From Paulinella micropora (lineage: Eukaryota; Cercozoa; Imbricatea; Euglyphida), in the NCBI GenBank assembly GCA_009731375.1, contig BJOX01000096.1, positions 665,319-729,318 of the forward strand: a stretch of DNA of 64,000 bases. Direction: 5' to 3'. Position 1 is the first letter of the stretch; every line of letters starts with the position of its first letter. The translations under genes were made by a program, and so were the position numbers. Positions 11,256 to 23,536 of the stretch are shown here, one piece after another. The notes below the pieces were generated by a model. The model saw only the letters and a list, made by a program, of their open reading frames with translations. It had not been told where the DNA came from and did not search any database.

Positions 11256-11314
<59 letters not shown>
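10877..11314. repeat. Left terminal inverted repeat with poly-G inner end
   Basis: About 385 bp of unique sequence followed by a poly-G run of about 50 (11262-11314). It is the mirror of 23132-23536. Differences are few, for example CCAAAAATTTTCAATG here against CCGAATTTTCAATG in the other copy. Confidence 0.85.
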
Positions 11315-11315
<1 letters not shown>

Positions 11316-11587
11316 GGAAAAATGAAAATCAAAATTGTTACACAAACATAAGTAGCATGCAATGATTCTTTTTATTGTGCAATACAGGCTGAATGCAATA
11401 CTGGCGATACAGCTAATATTATATAGTATAAACTAGAATTTTTTCTGACTTTAGTAAATTTCTGAGCCACCTCACCGAAACGCGCCAAGTCTACATGAAA
11501 GATACACGCAAATGAATGGCAGGGCAAGAAAGAAGTAAAGATGGAAATTACCTGGCTGCGTGCGGGAAAAGAGACTGCTAGAAATGT

Positions 11588-13206
11588 TCAACGTCTCAGC
11601 GCCATCGATGCTAAAGCAAATTCAAAAAAATTTGGTGAGACATTGGGACTGGCGGTGCCACTGGGGCCTGAACCGCGCGGAGGGGTGTTATTTGCAGCGT
11701 TCGCTGCCAGGCGCGTGATTAGATCCTCGAGGAGCTGGTCTCCCCTAGGCTTATTATCGTTGCTGTTGTTGTGGCTACAATTATCAGCACATCGGTTGTT
11801 GTTGTTGCCATTATTATCAGCATGGTTGTTGTTGTTGTTGTTGTTGTTGCTGTTGTTGTTGTTGTTGTTGTGCTTCCTTGGCCTCTTACAACTAATACCT
11901 TCTTCATCAGAGCCGCCACCTGCGTCACCGTCTGCTTCCTCGCCCCCCTCGCCCCCCTCGCCCCCCTCGTCCTTCTGTCTTCTCTTATTCTTATTCTCAT
12001 TGTTCGTCTTCTCCTTCCCTTTGTTTTTGTCTGTCTCTTCCTTTTCTCCCTCACGTTTCTTCGCCATCGCATCCTTCTCATCTCTTTCCTTCTTAGCTCT
12101 CTCTTCAAGCATCAGTTTGATTGCACTGGTTTGCTTCTGGAGGGCCTGCTCTACAAGGCCTTGCACCTCCTTTCTGGAAACACCGCTCTCCTAGATAACA
12201 TTCAAGTAATATTGAGGCAAGAGGCAAGACATGTTGTTACCGCGTCTCCCTTCGGAGGAGGCTTGTTATTCTCCTCCTTCTCCGGCTTCCCCTGCTTGGA
12301 TTGCGAACCTAGAAGAAGAAAAGGAGAAGGAGGGGGAAGAAGAAGAAAAAAAGAAGGGAAAAAAAAGAAAAAGATGAAGAAATATGAATACAAGAAAGTT
12401 AAGAAGCTTAGAGTCAAATAAACAACGAGTTCAGAAAAGAAAAAATGATTATAAAAATGAGGAGTAGAAGGACAAGAAGAGTAAAAAGAAGAAGAAGAAG
12501 TAGAGCTACCTTTCTTTCCCTTCTTGGTTGGTGCCGGTGTCTTGGGTTTATCTTCTTCTTCTTCTTCTTCTTCTTCGCTTTCTTCCACGGTTTCTGCACA
12601 AAACATTAACTAAATTCAATTACGAAATAAAAGAAAACAAATTAACCGAATTTGAGCTTTCTTGGCCTGCCAGACGACCGAGGCTCTGCCGCGTTGCCTC
12701 TTGCTTCTCGCTTGCGCTAGGATAATAGAAAGAAGGGCGGGGAGCAGGGGGGGGGGGGGGGGGNNNNNNNNNNNNNNNNNNNNNNNNNNNNNNNNNNNNN
12801 NNNNNNNNNNNNNNNNNNNNNNNNNNNNNNNNNNNNNNNNNNNNNNNNNNNNNNNNNNNNNNNNNNNNNNNNNNNNNNNNNNNNNNNNNNNNNNNNNNNN
12901 NNNNNNNNNNNNNNNNNNNNNNNNNNNNNNNNNNNNNNNNNNNNNNNNNNNNNNNNNNNNNNNNNNNNNNNNNNNNNNNNNNNNNNNNNNNNNNNNNNNN
13001 NNNNNNNNNNNNNNNNNNNNNNNNNNNNNNNNNNNNNNNNNNNNNNNNNNNNNNNNNNNNNNNNNNNNNNNNNNNNNNNNNNNNNNNNNNNNNNNNNNNN
13101 NNNNNNNNNNNNNNNNNNNNNNNNNNNNNNNNNNNNNNNNNNNNNNNNNNNNNNNNNNNNNNNNNNNNNNNNNNNNNNNNNNNNNNNNNNNNNNNNNNNN
13201 NNNNNN

Positions 13207-13240
<34 letters not shown>

Positions 13241-13707
13241 AGGCACCCAGGAGCACAGGGAGAAACTTCGCCTTCGCTCGTCTCCACTTGAGTGGTATCT
13301 TTGAGCTCAAAACCGTTGTACTTCATCAGCCTCACGTTGAGTACAAGTGCCCCCTCCCGGGACTTGTTATCATCTGTGGTAACCTTCCACAGCAAGCTAG
13401 AAAGGGAAGGAGAAGTAGAAGGAGGGGAAGCATAAGAAAAGAAGAGGGCGAGACGAATGAGAAGGAGCAGAAGAAGAAGAAGAAGAAGAAGAAGAAGAAG
13501 AAGAAGAAGAAGAAGAAGAAGAAGAAGAAGAAGAAGAAGAAGAAGAAGAAGCAGAAGCAGAAGAAAGGAAGAAAGAAAGGAAGAAAGGAAGGAAGAAAGG
13601 AAGGAAGAAAGGAAGGAAGGAAAGAAGAAAACAAGCCAGAAAGCAAGCAAGAAAGAAAGAAAGAAGCAGAGGAGGATGAAAAGAAGAAGAAAAAAGAGAA
13701 GAAGAAG

Positions 13708-13739
<32 letters not shown>

Positions 13740-14593
13740 GAAGAAGAAGAAGAAAGAAAGAAAGAAAGAAAGAAAGGAAGGAAGGAAGAAAGGAGGGAAG
13801 GAAGAAAACAAGCAGGAAATCAAGCAATAAAGAAAGAAAGCAGAGGAGAATGAAAAGAAGAAGAAGAAGAAGAAGAAGAAGAAGAAGAAGAAGGAAGAAG
13901 AAGGAAGAAGAAGGAAGAAGAAGGAAGAAGAAGAAGAAAGAAAGAAAGAAAGAAAGAAAGAATGGAAGGAGGGAAGGAGGGAAGGAAGAAAGCAAGCAAT
14001 AAAGAAAGAAAGAAGCAGAGGATGAAAAGAAGAAGATGAAAAAGAAGAAGAAGAAGAAATCAAGCAAGAAAGCAAGCAAGAAAGAAAGAAAGAAGCAGAG
14101 GAGGATGAAAAGAGGAAGACGAAGACGAAGAAGAAGAAGAAGAAGAAGAAGAAGAAGAAGAAGAAGAAGAAGAAGAAGAAGAAGAAGAAGAAGAAGAAGA
14201 AGAAGAAGAAGAAGAAGAAGAAAAAGAAGAAGAAAAAGAAGAAGAAAAAGAAGAAGAAAAAGAAGAAGAAAAAGAAGAAGAAAAAGAGGATGACAAGAAG
14301 AAGAAGAAGAAGAAGAAGAAGAAGAAGAAGAAGAAGAAGGAAGAAGAAGAAGAAGAAGAAGAAGAAGAAGAAGAAGAAGAAGAAGAAGAAGAAGAAGAAG
14401 AAGAAGAAATCAAGCAAGAAAGAAAGAAAGAAGCAGAGGAGGATGAAAAGAAGAAGAAGAAGAAGAAGAAGAAGAAGGAGAAGAAGAAAAAGAAGAAAAA
14501 GAAAAAGAAGAAATCAAGCAAAATGCAAGAAAGCAAGCCAGCAAGAAAGAAAGAAGCAGAGGAAGATGAAAAGAAGAAGAAGTAGGAGAAGAA

Positions 14594-14634
<41 letters not shown>

Positions 14635-14717
14635 CGATGGTGTGATGATGTGGTGCAAGGAGAGAGAGAGAGAGAGAAGAAGAAGAAGAAGAAGAAGAAG
14701 AAGAAGAAGAAGAAGAA

Positions 14718-14749
<32 letters not shown>

Positions 14750-14891
14750 AGAAGAAAAAGAAAAAAAGAAAAAGAAGAAATCAAGCAAGAAAGCAAGCAA
14801 GAAAGAAAGAAGCAGAGGAGGATGAAAAGAAGAAGAAGAAGAAGAAGAAGAAGAAGAAGAAGAAGAAGAAGAAGAAGAAGAAGAAGAAGAG

Positions 14892-14922
<31 letters not shown>

Positions 14923-16038
14923 CGATGGTGTGATGATGTGGTGTAAGGAGAGAGAGAGAGAGAAGAAGAAGAAGAAGAAGAAGAAGAAGAAGAAGAAGAA
15001 GAAGAAGAAGAAGAAGAAGAAGAAGAAGAAGAAGAAGAAGAAGAAGAAGAAGAAGAAGAAGAAGAAGAAGAATGCTAACCAGTCTTCATATTCCGCCCCT
15101 GAAATGAATTCAAAGAATCCCTTCGCAGCCCAAATGCGAACCTTGCCGTCCTCACAAGGCGGTGGAAGGTCAGACTCGTTCTCCTCCTCCCCATCCCCCT
15201 TCCCCTTCTTTTCTTTCGCCTTCTCTTCTTCCTTCTTCTCTTTGTCCTCTTTCTCCTTCTTCTCTTTCTCCTCTTTCTCCTTCTTCTCTTTCTCCTCTTT
15301 CTCCTTTTTCTCTTTCTCCTTCTTCTCCTTCTTCTCTTTCTCCTTCGCCTCCTTCTCCTTCTTCTCTTTCTCCTTCTTCTCCTTCTTCTCTTTCTCCTTC
15401 TTCTCTTTCTCCTCTTTCTCCTTCTTCTCTTTCTCCTTCTTCTCTTTCTCCTTCCCCTTCGTATTCTTCTCCTTCCCCTTCCCCTTCCCATTCTTCTCCT
15501 TCTCCTTCTGTTTCTTCGTCTTCGCCTCTTTCTCCTTCCTATTCTTCTCTTTCTCTTTGCCTTTCTCCTTCTCTTTCTTACCCTCTCCTTCCTTCTCTTT
15601 CTTACCCTCTCCTTCCTTCTCTTTCTTACCCTCTCCTTCCTTCTCTTTCTTACCCTCTCCTTCCTTCTCATCATCTTTTTTCTTCCCCTCTTTTTTCTTC
15701 TTTCTCGCTGGTTCCTTTGGCTCCTCGAGTAACAGAAATTTGGTTGGTCGCTTCGGTCTCTTGTACTGGGGTTGCTCCCCCGACCCGTCGTCCCAGGGTG
15801 TGGGCTTGACCTTGTCTATTATGCCTTGTTTGTTCCAAGTGTACACGTATCCGCGGAGCAATGCCTCCAGGTCCTTGTTCCCCAGGTCGTGCTTACGACG
15901 AACGTTATCGGGGATGAACACATCGTCGTAGGGTACATAATCCTTGGACGAGTTGATGTTCAGGAAGAGTTTTCCCTGGTTGTTGACTCGGATGGAGTCC
16001 AGGATCTTGGCAGTATACTTCTTATCAGTCTCGGACAT
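11588..16038 (-). CDS. Lys/Glu-rich multi-exon protein of the inverted-repeat element
   Basis: Exon 1 runs from ATG 16038 to about 15080: MSETDKKYTAKILDSI, a folded-looking region of about 100 residues (..YVPYDDVFIPDNVRRKHDLG..), then about 170 residues of EKEKKEKE repeats, then KVRIWAAKGFFEFISGAEYEDW. A GT donor follows. The next coding piece (about 13396-13271: LLWKVTTDDNK ... LNVRLMKYNGFELKDTT) begins after a TTTCTAG acceptor in matching phase. Further pieces after plausible acceptors are ETVEESEEE (about 12595-12515), GSQSKQGKPEKEENN (about 12311) and ESGVSRKEVQGLVEQ onward (12188-11588), the last with Asn repeats. Exon limits after exon 2 are uncertain. No known domain; the WKVTTDD/EYEDW pieces may be one split domain. 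It probably binds nucleic acid through charged tracts, but that is only inference from composition. Confidence 0.5.
12764..13206. other. Assembly gap between poly-G tracts
   Basis: 443 N flanked on both sides by poly-G (12750-12763 and 13207-13238). The gap likely reflects an unsequenceable G-tract, and its length is not reliable. It lies in an intron of the minus-strand gene. Confidence 0.9.
13440..15072. repeat. Polypurine (GAA)n/(GAAA)n tract, about 1.6 kb
   Basis: Almost uninterrupted purine strand made of GAA, GAAA and GAAGG repeats with recurring islands AAGCAGAGGAGGATGAAAAG and AAATCAAGCAAGAAAG. The islands repeat many times, so this is a higher-order repeat and not a simple expansion. 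It lies in the first intron of the minus-strand gene, so it is polypyrimidine in the transcript. All long ORFs here (poly-Arg, Lys, Phe, Ser) are repeat artefacts. Confidence 0.92.
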
Positions 16039-16439
16039 AGTGCCCAGAGGTAAAAGTTGCAAACGAACAGAAGAAGACGAGCTTGGTCGAAGTTGAAGGG
16101 GACCGATTAGTTCATGAAAGTATCTGTTAGACGAAATTTTTGAGGTCGGGTGGCAAGCCCAAAATTTTTTTTCGAGGGTTGTGATGGCGTTCACAAAAGT
16201 TTTTGCAAGTTTTTTATTGAGAGGAAACCATACTGGCTCGCGAAAACAGCATTCCCGATCCTTCCAAGACCCAGATTCATCGGGAATAATGTTCTTTTTT
16301 TTTCAAATAGACTTTTGAAAAATCTTTGCAAGAAATTTTGTGGAAACAGACCGACCTTTTTGCTGCAAATCCCCCCTACGTCTTCTCAACTCATCTGATA
16401 GCTTCTGAAAATATATGCAAATATATTTTAAAACCATGA

Positions 16440-16860
16440 ACATCAGTTTCCAAAAAGCTGACAACCCGCAATCTCTTTCCCAGCCTGCCAGCATGCCTTG
16501 CAACTGTCGGTTCATGCGCCCTGTTTTCAAAATTTTGTGCAGAGTTTGCTTCAAAATAATCAATTGATAGATCGTGGAAATGTATATATTATCTTAGTCA
16601 TGGCTTGGAAGGATCGGGAAACCCAAGCTCACTATCAAATTTCATCTCTTTCCCCACATGCCAGCATTGCCTTGCAACTCTCATGTGGTTTTTTTTTCAA
16701 ATATTTGTGCAGAGTTTGCTGCAAAGTAATGAAGTTATAGATCGAGGAAACGTATGTATTGTACTCATAGTTGCTTGGAATGGTCGGGAAAACTAAGCTC
16801 ACGATCTGATATAATTTTTTCTTCACTTGTCAGCTTGCATTGTAACTGTCGGTTCATATA
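16440..16860. repeat. Tandem repeat, about 170-bp period, 2.5 copies
   Basis: The phrase CAGCATGCCTTGCAACT recurs near 16490, 16663 and (diverged) 16830, each followed by TTTTGTGCAGAGTTTGCT, a TAGATCG(T/A)GGAAA block and CTTGGAA(G/T)GGTCGGGAAA. Partial copies extend left to about 16200. No coding potential. It lies in the intergenic space between the two convergent genes' 5' regions. Confidence 0.75.
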
Positions 16861-17034
16861 CATACATACGTACACATGCTGGCATGTGAGGAAAGAGATA
16901 ATAACATTATTAGGTCGTGAGTTTATTTTCCCGATCTTTTTAAGCAAGGATGATTATAATACACACGATTTCACGATCTGCCACTTGATTATTTTGAAGG
17001 AAACTGTGCACGAAATTTTGAAAAAGTATCTGTA

Positions 17035-17935
<901 letters not shown>

Positions 17936-17968
17936 CCTCTTCCCCTTTGTGTGTACGTATGGTTAGGC

Positions 17969-20900
17969 ATGCTGAGAGCTGCCAAGGCGCCCATTTATGT
18001 GGGCTACCGTAATGGAGGCTACGGCGTTTTCGCCGATCAAGAACTTCCTCATTCCTTTGCGCTGGGTCTTCTTGAACCAGGCGGCCGTCCTTTGAGCATG
18101 AATGACAATGCTGCATTTGTGCAGCATTTCACCATGAGAATTGGGGCATCGTTGCGGGCTGGAATGCACCCTATCAGCTTTGAATTCTTGAGCAAAGCAA
18201 GCAGAAACCCTATGCACCTCATCAACAGTGCATCGAAAGGGTTCAACTTGGAGGATGAGGACTGTCCCAGATCAAATGTCAAGGTTGTGAAACGTACACA
18301 GTTATATTGTATTACATGTATGTAGTATATATATGTATGTTAATAATGTCCATACACATATGCAATTATACAAATTCTCTCTCTCTCTCTCTCTCTGTTA
18401 GTGTGTGTTAGTGTGTGTTAGTTAATTATAGTGTGCATGTATGTGTGTGTGTGTGTGTGTGTCAGATTAGCAAAGGGACTCCAATTGTGACTGTAAGTTC
18501 TGCCGTATCGAAGAACGATGAGATTTTGCTCAACTACGCTCCAAATCCGGATTCGGGTATCACCACGCGACCGAGAGATGCGTACCCTGCGTGGATGCAA
18601 GCAGCAGCAAAGCTGCAAGTGGATATTCCGGTGTGGACCTTGGATACTGATGCAGGCCCTCTTTGCTTCATTGTCCCTGTGGAAAAGTATCCTCTTCCTC
18701 CCAAATCGATTTCGTTGCCTCATGAACAAAAACTTGCGCTTTTGGACAGCATCAGTGGTAGTAAAGGGATGCCGGTTCTATCGAAATCTTCATCCATGGC
18801 GCTGGAAAAGAAAATGAGGCTACTGGCCAGTGTGACCTCATCTACTAGTGGGCATGGCGACACTACTAGCTCTTCGCTTCAACGTGCGGGATCTGATGTA
18901 ACTGTTATGTTACAAAGATCAAGCTCAAGCTCCAAGGTATAAAACTTTCTTATCGCTTCTTGTACGCGATTAATATGACGCTGTCTGTCAGGGCGTGGTG
19001 GACCCTCAGCGCCTCCTGTAAGGCATCAGCGCCAGCAGTGGTCCTGCAAAGGGCGTGGCTGGCGGTCAGCTTTCTTCTTTCCAACGAGGTAAATACGGAA
19101 GCATGCTTCAGCTTGGAGATGGCCAGGAAGCTATCGAAAAGGTATGAATTTAACCTTAACGCTTTCTATCGCTAACATTATTAATGTTTTTTCTGGGCTT
19201 TCCTTTGTTTTCTGGCTTGGTTTTAATTGTGGTCCATGTAACACTGTCAGCTCCTGCGATGCATCAGCGCCAGTAGTGGTCCTGCAAAGGAAGTGGCCGG
19301 TGGTAATCTTGCTCTTGTCCAAGCAGGTCAGTACAGCGATACACTTAAGTTTGGAGATTGCCAGCTAGCTATCGAGCAACCTGTTACTGTTGCAGGCATC
19401 AGCTCGAGACTGTATGCTCCCACTGGTTCTCTGGTACGTATATTTATAATTACTTTGAGGAAGTTTGTCGGCTTATAATGATTTGTTGCTTTGTAGGACG
19501 TAGCCGGAGTTGCTTCAGGTGGTGAATCCGACGATGATCATGACATCGAGCTCCCTAGGCTTGTAGACAAGTACGCCGAAGAAGAATCTGCTGCACGGTA
19601 CGATATAAAGGAACTTATGGATTCCAATCAGCCGTTGTACAAGACCCTGGGATTGCAGCCACCCCCCGTCAACCGAGCACGCAAGGATCCTACGCGCCCC
19701 TACAAAATGAAGGCCCGCGCAAAAGGGAACTTGAAGCTACAGAGACCGCAAGCGCTCGAGAAACTTTTAGGGATGACCTTTCCTGAGCTTGAGCATCTAG
19801 CCAAGTCAGTTTGCTGCAAAAAGTGGAAGTGCCATTCATTCATCGATGCACGTGATATGCTCACAGCGCGACAGAAGACAGCGTCAGTTTCTCTCAGTGA
19901 GCTTTACACTTGGGTCGTGGGCCAGCTCGAATCTTTTCAAGCCAAAGATGGACAGTTCCAGTACTTGTATAAGACTGAACAGGTCTGCAGAGAGGCTTGG
20001 CAGCGGATTCACGGCATCGGAAACAATGTCCTGAAGCAAGCACACAAGCTCCTCGCCAACGACATTAAGGTCTGGGCTAAACAGTCATCTTCAGTTCCCG
20101 AAACCGAGGACATGGTCGCAGTTTTGCTCTACGAGAAGTTCACAGAGAGCTATCCAGAGATATGCAGCGACGGCATTTGAAGCCTCCAAGAAATGGCCGA
20201 GGACGCAGCAGTGCAGGAGTACGTTCGCAACAATTGGAAGGACATGTGTCTGCGGTGGGGCGGCTCTGGACGACTTAACCCCGACGTTCCTCCGACAAAT
20301 GATACGATCAACAAGGTGTGGGCGTCTGATTATCGTCATGTCAAGTTTGCACGAGGTAACGAGAATATATCTTCTGATCATGTACTCATATCCATTTGTC
20401 GCATGCGCAGACGGAGATTTTTCGAAGTGCGAGCACTGCACTGAGCTTGCATCCCAGCATTCCCACGGCTTCAGGAGTGAAGCACATGCTCAGGACTGGC
20501 AACGCCGCAGCCGTCTTCACCACAAGATCCACAGGGAGTGCCGAGTGGCGAGTATGCAGCGCAAGAAGGGAGCACCAGTGGATTATCATGCTACAGTCAT
20601 GTCTGCCGACATGAAGCCGCCTGTAAAGATCCCATCCTGCCGCCGCGCTGCAAAAGATTTCAAGGGTAAGATGGTCTTTCTACTTTGCGTTGGCGTGAGC
20701 ACCTGTTACACGACGGACACCCACTTCATTCTCACATACCTTGAAGGCGCCATCGAGCACGGTGCGAACAGTAATATTACCATGCTTGCTGCTCTTTTGC
20801 ATTGGGAGCTTTGGGATCCTCGTGCCATGCAAGCCTGGAAATTGTTTCTGGAGTGGGACGGCGGTGGTGACAACACCGCGTGGTCGATGCTCGCCTTCCT

Positions 20901-22637
20901 TCATCATGTTGTGGACAAGCGCCTTCGTGGTGAAGTTCAGTCCCATCGCAAGCCTCCTGGTCATGGTCACGATGGAGACGATCAAGACTTCAGAGTAATG
21001 GACATCGGATGGAAGAGCTCCTTCTTTATCACTAACATCGCTCAGGCTTTGCTGAAGCTCATCGTTGCGTTCAAGCAGAAGAGATCGCGATACGTGCTGG
21101 TCGTTCTGGCGTGCAACTACGATTGGTTGACCCTTTTCAGCCCATGCATGAACAAGGCATTCAAGCATTACAACAAGCCCTTAGCCTTTCGCATCACGAA
21201 GAAGGAGCCTGAAGCATTGCCAACCGCAGAGTTCAAGACATGGGGAGACGCTCAGGCTGAATGGCACGGAGAGAAGGACGATCCCCAAGGAGCTCCGCTT
21301 CGATTGTTTATCAAGCGACCCGGTATTGCTCTGTTCCATCCTCTTGAGTCACCCCACCCCAGTCCGCTAGTATCATTTTGTTTTCTATTTCCATTCTCTG
21401 CTCTGACTCAGACTCATATTATGATTTATTTATTGCAGCTGCTGACCTGCCTCCTAAGCTTCCTGTCGGTTACTTCGTCAACCCACGCTTGAAGAAAGAT
21501 ATTCGTTCTTTGGCAAAGCACCTTGGGCCGGATGAGCGCGCGCACGTGGAGGAGATGCTGGCAGGAAGAAACTTGACTAGGATCAAAATCGACGGCAAGT
21601 ACTTCGACGGCGGCTTGCCAGGACGTCCAGCTCACATGTCATGTGTGGATGGAAAAGGAAAGGAGTGGAGAGCCGAATTTCGGCTCATTGATGAGCTGCC
21701 CCTAAACTGGATGGAGGTGCCTCCCGATCGCAAGGAAAAAATGGACGCTCTCACACAATTAACGCCTGAAGAACTTCGTGTCTTGCCCCGCACCTATTTC
21801 GTCAACGAGGGAGCTCCTCCAGCTCACCCGCGGTGGCGCGGTGCAAGGGAGCTCACAACGGAAGAGAAGCTGGAGCAGGACTTGGCGTTTGGACATGTTT
21901 CAGAGCCTTGGCGAAAAGTTTCACTCCTGCTGAGATCGTCCGAAGGCAAGGAAGCGTTTGCATTGAGCGCAATGGTAGTCAAGGATCTCAAGCACTGGCT
22001 ACGGATGCACGGCGTTCCAACACAAGACAGCAAGCGCAAACCGTTCAAGAAGGCGCAGCTGGTTGAATCAGCATGGAGCCATTTCCAAAGCTGCGACTGT
22101 GGGTTGGAGGAGGATGAGGAGGATCCAGCTGCCGCAGCACCCCCTGAACAGGCAGCCTCTGACTCAGAAGCACTCCCTGAGCAGGCAGCCTCTGACTCAG
22201 AGCAAGAAAACAACGGTATTTGTTGCAGTGTCTTTGAGACGTTTAGTCAATATGTGTCTCACTGCAATATGTTTACTGTAGGCGAGCACAACGACTCAGA
22301 CGCAACCATCAGTGACGCAACTGACAACGTGCGTGATCGCGTACGCGGAGGCAACCGTCAGCGCGGACGTCGCCGCGCACGTCGGGCAGCTGGTGGAAGT
22401 GGACGTGGACGTGGACGCAAGCGAGTTCGAAATTCAGCTGATTCAAAGCATGCGCAGCAATCCAAGCGCAGGGGCGGTCGAGTTCAAGGGACCTCCAACC
22501 AGCCAGGCCCTGATCCGTGGGTCTGCTCCTGTTGTACGTTCAACAACGAGGAAGGAGGAGACATGTGTGAGCTTTGTGAGTGGCCTGTTATGGACACCTC
22601 GAGCTCTGATGACGACGAGCCGCTGCTCTCCTCGTAA
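17969..22637 (+). CDS. SET domain - DDE transposase-like - SAP - RanBP2 zinc finger protein
   Basis: Multi-exon gene. Exon 1 (ATG 17969) and exon 2 (from 18466, after a 182-nt GT-AG intron 18284-18465) encode a SET-like methyltransferase fold: GYGVFADQEL, then LINSASKG, then SKNDEILLNYA. Small exons follow near 19050-19140 and 19258-19434 (both with a SSGPAK(G/E)VAGG repeat). The exon at 19498 leads into a transposase-like region: VCREAWQRIHGIG, CEHCTEL, first Asp in VMSADMK, second in EWDGGGDN, and PGHGHDGDDQDF, which resembles the GHTHxDxDQ motif of DDE-type domains such as DUF7869. The 55-nt intron at 20356-20410 restores the frame (KFAR then DGDFSKCEHC). After 21440 come a SAP-like helix pair (VVKDLKHWLRMHGVPT) and a RanBP2 finger (WVCSCCTFNN, CELC); a 66-nt in-phase intron is likely at 22216-22281. 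An in-frame TGA at 20178 interrupts the gene. Exon limits 18943-19257 and 21340-21440 are uncertain. Confidence 0.65.
20178..20180 (+). other. In-frame TGA inside the SET/DDE-like gene
   Basis: The frame ending YPEICSDGI-TGA continues in the same frame with SLQEMAEDAAVQEYVRNN, still conserved-looking transposase sequence. This is a nonsense mutation, a sequencing error, or a boundary between two genes (a second ATG is at 20193). Confidence 0.6.
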
Positions 22638-22736
22638 GTGAGGCGATGAGCTCATTACAACCAGTGCACCCAAGGTAAGTGATTTTCCTTGATCCTCATG
22701 TGGGTTTGACTTGTGTTGCTTTAGGTGATAAGTGTA

Positions 22737-23131
22737 NNNNNNNNNNNNNNNNNNNNNNNNNNNNNNNNNNNNNNNNNNNNNNNNNNNNNNNNNNNNNNNN
22801 NNNNNNNNNNNNNNNNNNNNNNNNNNNNNNNNNNNNNNNNNNNNNNNNNNNNNNNNNNNNNNNNNNNNNNNNNNNNNNNNNNNNNNNNNNNNNNNNNNNN
22901 NNNNNNNNNNNNNNNNNNNNNNNNNNNNNNNNNNNNNNNNNNNNNNNNNNNNNNNNNNNNNNNNNNNNNNNNNNNNNNNNNNNNNNNNNNNNNNNNNNNN
23001 NNNNNNNNNNNNNNNNNNNNNNNNNNNNNNNNNNNNNNNNNNNNNNNNNNNNNNNNNNNNNNNNNNNNNNNNNNNNNNNNNNNNNNNNNNNNNNNNNNNN
23101 NNNNNNNNNNNNNNNNNNNNNNNNNNNNNNN
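22737..23131. other. Assembly gap adjoining poly-C
   Basis: 395 N directly before the poly-C run that forms the inner end of the right inverted repeat; true length unknown. Confidence 0.9.
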
Positions 23132-23536
23132 CCCCCCCCCCCCCCCCCCCCCCCCCTCCCGAACGCTGTCCCCTCACTGCTGCCACGCCCAAGTCAAATT
23201 TTTCAAGTCAAAACATATTGTAATAACGCAAAACATTAAAGAATAATCAAAACTAACTTTCCTGACAAGCTGAGCATGTTGCCCGCTTATTTCTCTAGTA
23301 AACAGTTGGAAAATTCAGCTACTACATACTGTCAGGCCGGCTCCTGCCAATCTCTGAAGGTGAAGTCCAAATGCTTTCCCATTGATAAAAATATGTTTTA
23401 ATATCACTTTATTAATAATATGTTTTACAAGCGAGGAAACGTTTTCCCATCATTTCTGAAGTGTTTAGAAAAATACAATATTTGTCATTGAAAATTCGGA
23501 AAAAGCAATCCCCCCTAGTTGGCCGAATGGTTTGTT
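23132..23536. repeat. Right terminal inverted repeat
   Basis: Reverse complement of 10877-11314, starting with poly-C, then CTCCCGAACGCTGTCCCCTC and ending GGCCGAATGGTTTGTT. (GTA)n follows directly. Confidence 0.85.

Noticed and set aside
11541-12421. Plus-strand Leu/Val-rich ORFs over the minus-strand gene.
   Set aside because: Shadow frames of Asn- and Lys/Glu-repeat coding sequence; no domain and poorer composition.
13332-14946. Poly-Lys, poly-Arg, poly-Phe and poly-Ser ORFs.
   Set aside because: Produced by the (GAA)n tract in three frames on both strands.
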